A stretch of DNA of 6,912 nucleotides from JAIYDJ01 sp038246975 (GCA_038246975.1 JBBRVJ010000195.1:1-6912), one strand, 5' to 3'. Shown: positions 1-5,562, numbered from the stretch's first letter. Translations and numbers: made by a program. Notes: generated by a model not told the origin, from the sequence alone.

Positions 1-449
1 CCCAGCTTGACCGCATCATGCATGGCTACCGCTGTACCTTTACCAGCGATCCGCTGGAGGAGTTGACCGAATACATCCTTGCGGGCTGCGGGCCGGAGTT
101 TGGTGCGGTGGTGCTGGTGTCGAGCGGGTCAGAAGCGATGAAATCCTGTCAGAAAATCAAAGCCTTGACCGGGATCGACGTGGTCGGCGACCTGCGCGGA
201 CGGGGGTATTTCATCGGGATCGAACTGGTTACCGACCCGGTGACGAAGACGCCGTTTCCCCGCGACCAACAACTGTTCCTGCGGGTCCGCGAATGCGCCT
301 TCGCCGATGGGTTGATCTGCTATCCCTCGGGCGGCAATGTGGACGGAGTGTTGGGCGACACGATCATCCTTGCACCCCGCTACAACACGCCCGACGCCGA
401 ACTGGCCGACATTGCGGGCAAGCTGGGCGTTTCGGTCCGGCAAGCGGCG
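1..449 (+). pseudogene. Class III (PLP-dependent) aminotransferase remnant with central deletion
   Basis: Two pieces of a class III aminotransferase are joined at about bases 144-167. The first ends just after SSGSEAM, the loop that contacts the PLP phosphate in this family. The second starts just before the C-terminal GDLRGRG motif. Everything between is gone, including the aspartate and lysine that hold PLP. Intact members are about 430-460 residues, and only about 145 codons remain here. Intact relatives transfer amino groups from beta-alanine, omega-amino acids or diamines to pyruvate or 2-oxoglutarate; which substrate the ancestor used cannot be told from the pieces left. The remnant cannot be a working transaminase. 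The right boundary is approximate (GVSVRQAAA merges into BKACE). Confidence 0.8.
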
Positions 450-1241
450 GCGGGGGCGGCCGTGCTGCATGTCCATGTGCGCGATCCGTCGGATGGCAGC
501 CCGTCGGCCGATCCGGCACTTTTCGCGGATGTCGTGGCCCGGCTGCGCGCAGGAACGGACGCGATCCTCAGCCTGACGACAGGCGGCAGCGCCCGGATGA
601 CACTGGAGGAACGGTTGGCCGGTCCGATGCGCAGCGCGCCGGAGTTGTGTTCGCTTAACCTCGGCACAATGAACTTTGCCATGCTTCCGATGGCCGCACG
701 AGCACGCAACTGGCGGTTCGTCTGGGAAAAGCCGTTATTGGAACGCACCTGCGACGGCGTCTTCCGCAACACCTTTGCCGATATCGAAACCATCATCCGC
801 ACCTTGGGAAACCGTTTTGGCACCAGATTCGAGTTTGAGGCCTACGACGTCGGCCACCTTTACAGCCTTGCCCATCTGCGCGACCGAGGGCTTGCCCAGC
901 CCCGGCCCTTCGTCCAGTTCGTCCTTGGCATTCTGGGCGGGATCGGCGCGGACGGCGAAGCGCTGGACATGATGCAAACCACCGCGCGGCGGCTGTTCGG
1001 CGCTGATATCGAATGGTCGGTGGTCGCCGGTGGGCGTGCGCAGATGGCGCTGTGCGAGGCCGCGATCATGGCGGGGGGGCACGTGCGGGTCGGGTTGGAA
1101 GACAATCTGTGGCTTGGCCCCGGTCGGCTTGCCACCTCGAATGCCGAATGCGTTGCGGCAGCGGTAACGCTGGTCGAACGTCATCAGCGCCGCCCCGCGA
1201 CCCCGGCCGAGGCAAGGGTGCGGCTGGGCCTTGCGGCGTGA
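1..1241 (+). CDS. Chimeric ORF: internally deleted class III aminotransferase fused to N-terminally truncated BKACE (DUF849); 5' end outside window
   Basis: One uninterrupted frame runs from the left edge (codons in phase from base 3) to TGA at 1239-1241. The ATG at 18 is internal, because the codons before it (QLDRI) continue the same aminotransferase block, so the true start lies upstream. Residues below count from that ATG. Residues 1-42 match the class III transaminase segment ending in SSGSEAM. Residues 50-143 match the C-terminal part of the same family (GDLRGRGYFIGIEL, then GDTIILAP). About 250 residues that should lie between them, including the PLP-binding lysine, are absent. From about residue 145 the protein is BKACE: HVHVRDP, a long central domain, and GGHVRVGLEDN near the end, but the usual first 40-45 BKACE residues are missing. 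The architecture is seen directly; loss of both activities is inferred. An assembly or cloning artefact is an alternative. The thioesterase start overlaps the stop codon. Confidence 0.8.
   Translation, partial: QLDRIMHGYRCTFTSDPLEELTEYILAGCGPEFGAVVLVSSGSEAMKSCQKIKALTGIDVVGDLRGRGYFIGIELVTDPVTKTPFPRDQQLFLRVRECAFADGLICYPSGGNVDGVLGDTIILAPRYNTPDAELADIAGKLGVSVRQAAAGAAVLHVHVRDPSDGSPSADPALFADVVARLRAGTDAILSLTTGGSARMTLEERLAGPMRSAPELCSLNLGTMNFAMLPMAARARNWRFVWEKPLLERTCDGVFRNTFADIETIIRTLGNRFGTRFEFEAYDVGHLYSLAHLRDRGLAQPRPFVQFVLGILGGIGADGEALDMMQTTARRLFGADIEWSVVAGGRAQMALCEAAIMAGGHVRVGLEDNLWLGPGRLATSNAECVAAAVTLVERHQRRPATPAEARVRLGLAA
450..1241 (+). pseudogene. BKACE (DUF849, beta-keto acid cleavage enzyme) lacking its N-terminus
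   Basis: About 263 residues match the BKACE family, which condenses a beta-keto acid with acetyl-CoA to give an acyl-CoA and acetoacetate (3-keto-5-aminohexanoate cleavage enzyme is the founding member). Visible landmarks are the zinc-binding H-x-H in HVHVRDP (codons 468-476), the LTTGGS loop, the FVLGILGGIGAD segment and GGHVRVGLEDN, whose Glu-Asp (Glu codon at 1098) corresponds to the C-terminal zinc ligand and its neighbour. Intact enzymes have about 270-310 residues. Missing here is the first beta strand with the N-terminal acidic zinc ligand known from the family. No start codon with a ribosome binding site is apparent at the junction, so translation would have to come through the aminotransferase frame. 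A catalytically dead remnant is the likeliest reading. Confidence 0.82.
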
Positions 1242-1702
1242 CGAGCCACCTCGCAAGACTGAGCGGAATGGCAATGGGAACTGTGCCTTTGCCGCCGATC
1301 TATATGACGCTGGGGATCACCGTGGGCGCGGTGAGCCGTGATCGGGTGGAGCTTTTCCTGATCCCGGCGGCCCATCTGTTGAACCCCCACGGCACCCTGG
1401 CGGGGGGTGCGCTGGCCTCGGTCCTGGACACGGCGCTGGCTTGGGTCTGCGATGTGGTTCTGGATGACGGGTTCGTCGCGGTTACGGTCGATCTGCGTGT
1501 GACGTTGCTGCGCCCGGTCGTGATATCGGAGCAGCCGCTGGTCGCCCGGGCCAGCAGGATTTCGACCGGCAGGACCACGATTGTTGCACAGGCCGAGTTG
1601 CACGATGGCGCGGGCAGGTTGGTTGGCGTCGGCAGCAGCACGAACCGTGTGGTGGCCGCGCCGTGCGATGCGTCAGCCAGACCGCATCAAGGCCTGCCTT
1701 AG
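1238..1702 (+). CDS. PaaI-like hotdog-fold acyl-CoA thioesterase
   Basis: This 154-residue protein has the 4HBT/PaaI signature N-P-H-G-x-L-A-G-G-A-L-A-x-V-L-D at residues 49-64, in which the conserved Asn, HG and Asp form the active-site region of the family. The hydrophobic beta strands follow (FVAVTVDLRVTLLRPV at 79-94). It should hydrolyse a small acyl-CoA in the cytoplasm. I chose the GTG at 1238 because it overlaps the upstream TGA as GTGA, a typical translational-coupling arrangement. ATGs at 1268 and 1274 are alternatives and would still give a complete hotdog domain. Next to a BKACE, a thioesterase would release CoA from the acyl-CoA product, as betainyl-CoA thioesterase does beside the dehydrocarnitine-cleaving BKACE; that role here is inferred. 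It appears intact although its upstream partners are not. The frame is also open far upstream, but that part is a shadow of BKACE. Confidence 0.85.
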   Translation: MTSHLARLSGMAMGTVPLPPIYMTLGITVGAVSRDRVELFLIPAAHLLNPHGTLAGGALASVLDTALAWVCDVVLDDGFVAVTVDLRVTLLRPVVISEQPLVARASRISTGRTTIVAQAELHDGAGRLVGVGSSTNRVVAAPCDASARPHQGLP

Positions 1703-2595
1703 GGCGCATGTCGCGCAAGCGCTTGCGACAGCCGTCGCAGGAATGCCGCCTGCAGCGGGCTTTCTGTCGCGGTGCTGCGGCGAACGACATAAAACTTGGC
1801 GAGATAACAAAGCCGCTCCGGCGCCAGCGGATGGATGTCCCGCGTGACGATCCATCGTTCGGCAAGGTGGGACGGCAGATACCCGATGTAGAGCCCCGAC
1901 ATGATCAGGATCAGCATCGCTTCAACCGTGGTGGTCACGGTCGTCGGCGAAAAGCGCGAGACAAGCTGCGTCGAATAGTCAGCCGCAACAAAGGCCTGTG
2001 CCGCAATCAGATTGTCGTCCAGCGCTTCGGGCGTGCAGGCGAACAGCGGGTGGTTGCGGCCGCAACACAAGATCTGGGGTTCTTCGTAGATCTCGGTATA
2101 GCGCAGCGACCGGGACTTGTCGTTGAACGGCCCGATGGCAATGTCCAGCCGCCCTTCCAGCAATGCGGTTTCGAGACGTGGCGGACTGTCGACATGCAAC
2201 GTCACATGAACCTGCGGTTTCGCTGCATGAAAGGACTGGATCACATCGTGTAGCCCCAGCCGCTGATCGGTCGACACGCTGTCAACAATGCCGATCGCGA
2301 GAACGCCCCCGAACAGACCGTTTATCCGCTGAATCTGGTTCCGGGTGTTTTCCAGCGAGGCCAACAGGTCCTTGACGACCTTGTACAGGTCCTCGCCCTG
2401 CGGCGTCAGCTTGAAGCCGCCGCGGCCCCGGATGCAGACGCTGAACCCAAGGCGCAGTTCCAGATCCTTGATCTGTTCGCTCAGCGTCGAAGGGGCAAGA
2501 TTCAAAAGCTTCTGTGTGGCGACGAAACTGCCGGTTTCGGCCACGGTTGCAAAGATGCGCAGCAGACGGATGTCGAAATCCTGAACCTGTTTCAT
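1699..2595 (-). CDS. LysR-family transcriptional regulator
   Basis: A 298-residue protein of normal LysR length. The N-terminal winged helix-turn-helix covers about residues 6-65 (LLRIFATVAETGSFVATQ, then LAPSTLSEQIKDLELRLG, then the wing ending KLTPQGE). The periplasmic-binding-like effector domain starts near residue 95 (GVLAIGIVDS) and contains the usual LLEGRLDIAIGP stretch. I set the start at the ATG at 2595 (MKQVQDF) because the HTH then lies at the family's usual distance. The frame stays open to a TTG at 2670, but those 25 extra residues do not look like LysR sequence. No strong Shine-Dalgarno is visible before 2595. It is convergent with the thioesterase and the two stop codons overlap in TTAG (1699-1702). 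LysR genes usually control a divergent gene, but what lies divergent now is an IS21 remnant, so its target may have been displaced or lost. Its effector cannot be inferred. Confidence 0.92.
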   Translation of the reverse strand: MKQVQDFDIRLLRIFATVAETGSFVATQKLLNLAPSTLSEQIKDLELRLGFSVCIRGRGGFKLTPQGEDLYKVVKDLLASLENTRNQIQRINGLFGGVLAIGIVDSVSTDQRLGLHDVIQSFHAAKPQVHVTLHVDSPPRLETALLEGRLDIAIGPFNDKSRSLRYTEIYEEPQILCCGRNHPLFACTPEALDDNLIAAQAFVAADYSTQLVSRFSPTTVTTTVEAMLILIMSGLYIGYLPSHLAERWIVTRDIHPLAPERLCYLAKFYVVRRSTATESPLQAAFLRRLSQALARHAP

Positions 2596-2749
2596 GCTGC
2601 CCAACCAAACCTCAGTGACGTCATCGCCAAGACATCGGGCCTCGCCCAAAGCAACATCGAAACGCTGCAAGATTCATGAGAAAATGCCCTTTGCTTCGTT
2701 CTTCTTAGCGCCTTGGAAGCCATACCGCAAATTTGCCTTGAGGCTCAGG
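2596..2749 (-). promoter_or_regulatory. Upstream region of the LysR gene, up to the IS21 left end
   Basis: This 154-bp gap lies between the LysR start and the IS21-like terminus and should hold the lysR promoter. I see no confident -35/-10 pair. A perfect 8-bp palindrome, TGACGTCA, sits at 2616-2623, about 20 bp upstream of the start, where an autoregulatory site could be, but a palindrome of that size also arises by chance. No open frame here looks like a gene. Confidence 0.35.
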
Positions 2750-2851
2750 TGTTGATTTCCACCCGGAGCCGAGCCGGGTAGGTGCATGATTTTCATTGAG
2801 ATCTGAGCCGTATGAACCCTCCCCCAAAGCAACGTCGGCGGGGGCAACGGA

Positions 2852-3069
2852 GTGATTCACATCGGACTTTTGAACATCATCCGACGGATGCATTTGCGGC
2901 AGAAGTTGTCGATTCGCGAGATCGCGCGGCTGACGGGCGTGTCGCGGACCGAAGCCATCGCGCCCTTGGTCCGAGCGATGGCTGAGGCGTGTGCAAGCAT
3001 CTGGCGGCGGATACCATCGAGCCAGAATTCGCAACGCCCGATCGTTCGGGCAAGCTTGATCCTTTCGGT
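2852..3069 (+). pseudogene. istA: istA (IS21 transposase) N-terminal fragment, frameshifted
   Basis: The GTG at 2852 opens a frame whose first residues (IGLLNIIRRMHLRQKLSIRE, then IARLTGVSR) are the IstA N-terminal helix-turn-helix. Similarity stops after GVSR at about 2947 and resumes in another frame at about 2995 with KHLAADTIEPEF, then ATPDRSGKLDPF, the segment that follows the HTH in this family. The roughly 47 bases between replace about four expected codons and shift the frame, so the fragment cannot give a continuous product. It ends near 3069, before the catalytic DDE domain. The assignment rests on motif recognition. Confidence 0.72.
2953..2983. repeat. Perfect 9-bp inverted repeat inside the istA interruption
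   Basis: AGCCATCGC (2953-2961) and GCGATGGCT (2975-2983) are exact reverse complements separated by 13 bases. They sit inside the segment that breaks istA. A 7-bp direct repeat, GGCGTGT, lies at 2936-2942 and again at 2986-2992, around the segment. This looks like a small inserted or templated piece rather than istA sequence. It could form a hairpin, but there is no T-run, so a terminator is unlikely. Confidence 0.6.
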
Positions 3070-3124
3070 GCCGTTGTCGTTGCCAATCTTGCACCTGAGG
3101 GGTTCTTCGCGGCGCAGATTGACG

Positions 3125-3688
3125 TTAGCCGCGCCCGCTGAACTCGGCGCTTTGTCCGGCGTAAATGCCCGGCTTTGCAGCCGCGATGCGCAGCACGTTC
3201 ACATGGCCCGGAACCGCGTCGAGCTTGCCAGCCAGTCGCGGCACCCAGAACGAATGAATGACGTCGATGCTGGTGATCTCGACATTCACGGGGCGGCCCG
3301 CCGGGATGTGCAGCACGCCTTCGGTCGTAAGGTCTGGAGCCTCTGCATACCCGAAAGTCCATGCCCATTGCCGCGCCTCGGCCCGGACGGTCACAAGATC
3401 AGACGTCTCGCGCGGCAGCAGCCGCTCTCCAACATGCAGGCCGTAAATGGTCAGCGCCGCCAGCGTGATCATGGGAAAGCCGAGGCCGAGGCCCCACATC
3501 CATACGCGCGACCCCCGCTCGCTTTCACTTTCGTCGGACGGGTTTGCCGTGCGCCACAGCGCCGCAAATAGCAGCGCCATGACAAAGATGAAGATCGCCG
3601 ACCCGCTGGCCAGCATGATCCACCACAGTTCTGCAATTGTTTGAGCCGCCGGGCCAGCCGGGTGCAAGATCGACAGCCTGTTTTCGCA
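3125..3688 (-). pseudogene. Cytochrome oxidase subunit II, quinol-oxidase type (no CuA cysteines), truncated at the 3' end
   Basis: The frame encodes a subunit II of a haem-copper oxidase. It shows HPAGPAAQTIAELWW, a first membrane helix (MLASGSAIFIFVMALLFAAL), a second (WMWGLGLGFPMITLAALTIY), and then the cupredoxin domain with ARQWAWTFGY, IDVIHSFWVPRLAGKLDAVP and PGIYAGQSAEFSGRG. The protein stops at TAA (3125-3127) right after GRG, so the last strand of the cupredoxin domain and the C-terminus are missing. Both CuA cysteine positions are serine (codons 3149-3151 and 3137-3139), as in E. coli CyoA (GISASYSGPG), which points to quinol rather than cytochrome c as donor. The N-terminus is uncertain. 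Family-like residues reach upstream to about 3688, where a Cys could be a lipoprotein cysteine, but there is no good signal peptide or start. The first in-frame ATG inside the homology is at 3616, and a TTG lies at 3763. Subunit I would normally follow and is absent. Confidence 0.78.
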
Positions 3689-3742
3689 ACCTGTGGTGAT
3701 CTGAAGCGTTACACCGCAGCCAACCGCCCGATGGAGTTTCGG
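3689..3742. promoter_or_regulatory. Divergent intergenic region between oxidase subunit II and DUF2231 genes
   Basis: These 54 bases (or up to 126 bp if subunit II starts at the ATG at 3616) separate two divergent genes and should carry at least part of both promoters. The only clear element is GGAG at 3733-3736, six bases before the ATG at 3743, a good ribosome binding site for the DUF2231 gene. I see no confident promoter boxes or operator. Confidence 0.4.
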
Positions 3743-4264
3743 ATGACACAGAAAATGACGCAAAAGGCGGAAGACGTTCGTCAGTTCAAGGACCCGATTG
3801 TCAACGATCCCGCGTTTCAGCAGACGGAAACGCGAATGGCGATCTGGGGTCATCCGCTGCATGCGATGTCTGTAGCCTTTCCCGTGGCATTGACCTTTTG
3901 CGCCTTCGGAGCGGATATTTTGTACTGGTGGTCCGGAGAGGAACGCTGGGCATGGGCAGCACTTTGGGCCACTGGCACCGCGTTTCTCTTTGGCCTTTTG
4001 GCCGGGGCCAGCGGTACCTTGGAATTGCTGATGGTGCCGGGCATCCGCATTCGGGCCGCCGCCTGGACCCATTTCGTGATCGCCGTGATGCTCTTGTCCC
4101 TGTTGGGGCTGAACTGGGGATGGCGTCTCAACGGATATGAAACAGCCATCCTGCCGTGGGGCCTTTTGATGTCGGGCTTTGCAGTCATTGTTGTCTCTGC
4201 AACGGGTTGGCATGGGGGCAAGCTCGTTTTCGACTATCGGCTGGGAATATCGAAAGGCAATTGA
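3743..4264 (+). CDS. DUF2231 family four-helix membrane protein
   Basis: A 173-residue integral membrane protein with the DUF2231 pattern: GHPLHAMSVAFPVAL opening helix 1 (about 36-60), helix 2 (about 68-88, ending GLLAG), helix 3 (about 106-127, starting WTHFVIAV), helix 4 (about 136-154), and the closing ATGWHGGKLVFDY. The hydrophilic N-terminal 35 residues are probably cytoplasmic. The start at 3743 is favoured by GGAG six bases upstream; the frame is open further upstream without a site. The family has no established biochemical function; conserved histidines in the membrane suggest haem or metal contact, but that is speculation. In alphaproteobacteria such genes are often found beside quinol or cytochrome oxidase operons (from memory), and here it is divergent from an oxidase subunit II, so a role linked to the respiratory oxidase is a reasonable inference. 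It appears intact. Confidence 0.8.
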   Translation: MTQKMTQKAEDVRQFKDPIVNDPAFQQTETRMAIWGHPLHAMSVAFPVALTFCAFGADILYWWSGEERWAWAALWATGTAFLFGLLAGASGTLELLMVPGIRIRAAAWTHFVIAVMLLSLLGLNWGWRLNGYETAILPWGLLMSGFAVIVVSATGWHGGKLVFDYRLGISKGN

Positions 4265-4341
4265 CGCCCGAGAGGGGTCAATAGCCATGATGGCATGGGC
4301 AATTCGTCAAGTTCGGGCTTTGCCAGGACCAGGCTCAGGAT

Positions 4342-4360
4342 CAGGGCAATCGCGTTTGGC
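4342..4360. repeat. ISAs1 terminal inverted repeat (transposase 3' side)
   Basis: The sequence CAGGGCAATCGCGTTTGGC matches the reverse complement of 5543-5561 in 18 of 19 positions. It ends one base before the transposase stop codon (complement of 4361-4363). Confidence 0.88.
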
Positions 4361-5458
4361 TCATGCGATTTTCAAGCCATTGAGAATGCTACGTAAGAAG
4401 GTATCGTCCCACCCTGCGCGCTTGAGCTTGATGGAGAGGGACCCGCTTGCGGTGTTCCTTCGGACGAGGTCGAGCGCGCGGCGGCGCAGGACGGCGATGT
4501 TGCCGGGTCCGTTATCCTTTCGGTTGCGTGCGGCATCTTCGCGGAACGAGACGTCGAGTTGCCAATGCAGGGCGTTCTCGATGGCCCAATGGGCCCGCAC
4601 GGTGTCGAGAAGCACCTCCGGGGTTGGGGTCCAGGACAGGGCGAACAGGCGGGTCTCCGAGCTTGTCAGACCTTCGATCTCGCGGGTTGCCTCTATCCTG
4701 CCAAAAGCCTTGAGGCCGGGAAAATCATGATGCTCTGCCAGTCCCTTAGCCGAAACGACCACCGCTGTGCGGCTTTCCTTCCGACCGTGGCCGGTCTCGT
4801 CGATGCGGGCAACAGGATGGTCGCCCTTCAGCTTCCCGAAACACGCCCTGGCATCGGACAGAAGCGAGTCCTGGTTGGCCTTTAACGCCAGGCACCAGTC
4901 ACCGCTTTGCGCATTGATCGCTGCAACCGTGCGGCGATTGCAGTGCAAGGCATCGGCGGTCACGACTTTGCCTTTCAATGCGATCAGCCCAAGAACTTCG
5001 AGGGCGGCTTCCAATTCCGTCCCCCTGTCAGCGGTCACGCTGGCCAGCGTAAGGCGCAACCGGGAGGCATAAGCCGACACCATCATCCGCGTTCGCCCGC
5101 TCTCTCCCTTGTCGCGAGCTCCGCGCAACGCCTTGCCATCGATGGCAATCACATCTCCCTCACGCAGCAGCGCGGCCACCTCTGCGAGCACCTTGCCGAA
5201 GGCAGCGTCAAGCGCCCTTGGATCGATCATCCGGAATACCTCCGAGAAGGTATCATGTGACGGAATGGCGTGCTTGAGCTTCAGGAAGCCCCTGAAAACG
5301 CTTTCTTTTGCGCGCCCTTAGGCCGCCATCTCGGCGCAGGACACCGACCCGCACAGCACCGAAACGAAGGCGATTACTAACAGCTCCCCGAGGTCGTGAC
5401 GAACGTTCTTGGCACGAGGATCCGGGATGGCGTCGAAAGCAGACAGGAATATTTGCAT
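4361..5458 (-). pseudogene. ISAs1-family transposase with one in-frame stop (codon 47)
   Basis: Read from the ATG at 5458, the frame has 366 codons, the usual ISAs1 length. It starts MQIFLSAFDAIPDPR, continues LGELLVIAFVSVLCG, and is broken by TAA at 5318-5320. It then resumes in the same frame with GRAKESVFRGFLKL and HAIPSHDTFSEVFRMIDP. The family usually has an aromatic residue before GRAK, so one substitution such as TAC to TAA explains the stop. The DDE catalytic residues appear intact: D107 in IAIDGKALRG, D169 in VVTADALHCN and probably E294 in WAIENALHW. An internal ATG at 5230 would give 289 residues but would lack the conserved N-terminal domain. The element is probably immobile unless helped by another copy or by read-through. 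Confidence 0.88.
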
Positions 5459-5542
5459 TGTGGTGATGGGCTCCGAGGGATGAATCTCCGTCAAGAATCC
5501 ATCTCGCCGTCAGCCGCAAGAGCCGCCGTTCACGCTCTCAAA

Positions 5543-5561
5543 GCCAAACGCGATTCCCCTG
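5543..5561. repeat. ISAs1 terminal inverted repeat (transposase 5' side)
   Basis: The sequence GCCAAACGCGATTCCCCTG is the inverted copy of 4342-4360 with a single mismatch. It lies 84 bp upstream of the transposase ATG at 5458. Its outer edge marks the point where the following gene fragment begins. Confidence 0.86.
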
Positions 5562-5562
5562 A

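Larger units (their letters stand above)
2750..3069 (+). mobile_element. IS21-family element, left-end remnant
   Basis: The terminus TGTTGATTTCC at 2750, followed by TTTTCATTGAGATCTGA near 2790, has the form of the left end of IS21-family elements, which start with TG and carry repeated internal motifs. A transposase start with the IstA N-terminus follows about 100 bp in. A 6-bp stem (ACCCGG 2761-2766, CCGGGT 2774-2779) lies in the end region. No right end, no istB and only about 50 residues of istA survive, so most of a roughly 2-2.5 kb element is gone. The right limit is where IstA similarity ends (about 3069). Immediately beyond it lies the truncated oxidase subunit II gene, so one deletion probably removed parts of both. 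Confidence 0.72.
4342..5561 (-). mobile_element. ISAs1-family insertion sequence, complete, about 1220 bp
   Basis: The element is bounded by CAGGGCAATCGCGTTTGGC at 4342-4360 and its inverted copy at 5543-5561, differing only at position 6. It carries one transposase gene on the minus strand whose stop codon abuts the left repeat, the standard ISAs1 layout and size. The ten bases outside each end (GGCTCAGGAT at 4332-4341 and AGCCGCAGGG at 5562-5571) do not match, so the 8-10 bp target duplication usual for the family is absent. The element has therefore probably lost one original flank by adjacent deletion or recombination with another copy. The gene to its right begins without a start codon, which supports this. 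Confidence 0.88.

Noticed and set aside
1013..1237. Long upstream extension of the thioesterase frame
   Set aside because: It is an out-of-frame shadow of the BKACE C-terminus with arginine/glycine-rich composition. The GTG at 1238 and the hotdog domain length mark the real start.
18..1241. ATG at 18 as the true start of the aminotransferase-BKACE frame
   Set aside because: The codons before it (QLDRI) continue the aminotransferase sequence, and class III aminotransferases have more than 60 residues before this point, so the gene enters from outside the window.
735..1274. 179-codon minus-strand ORF opposite the BKACE
   Set aside because: Antisense shadow in GC-rich DNA; no recognisable domain, and the plus-strand frame has clear family motifs.
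2616..2623. TGACGTCA palindrome as a regulator binding site
   Set aside because: An isolated 8-bp palindrome without the LysR T-N11-A pattern or a second copy; kept only as a note in the lysR upstream region.
2596..2670. N-terminal extension of the LysR protein to TTG 2670
   Set aside because: LysR proteins begin a few residues before the HTH. The extra 25 residues lack family resemblance, and the ATG at 2595 gives the normal length.
2852..3571. 239-codon plus-strand ORF as one protein
   Set aside because: Only its first about 32 residues are IstA; the rest is the frameshifted region followed by the antisense of the oxidase subunit II gene.
3689..4288. Upstream half of the 387-codon minus-strand ORF as part of the oxidase subunit II
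   Set aside because: It is antisense to the DUF2231 gene, which has a good ribosome binding site and four membrane helices; no oxidase similarity exists there.
4361..5230. 289-residue transposase starting at ATG 5230 as the native protein
   Set aside because: The same frame upstream of that ATG matches the conserved ISAs1 N-terminal domain back to 5458, apart from one stop codon.
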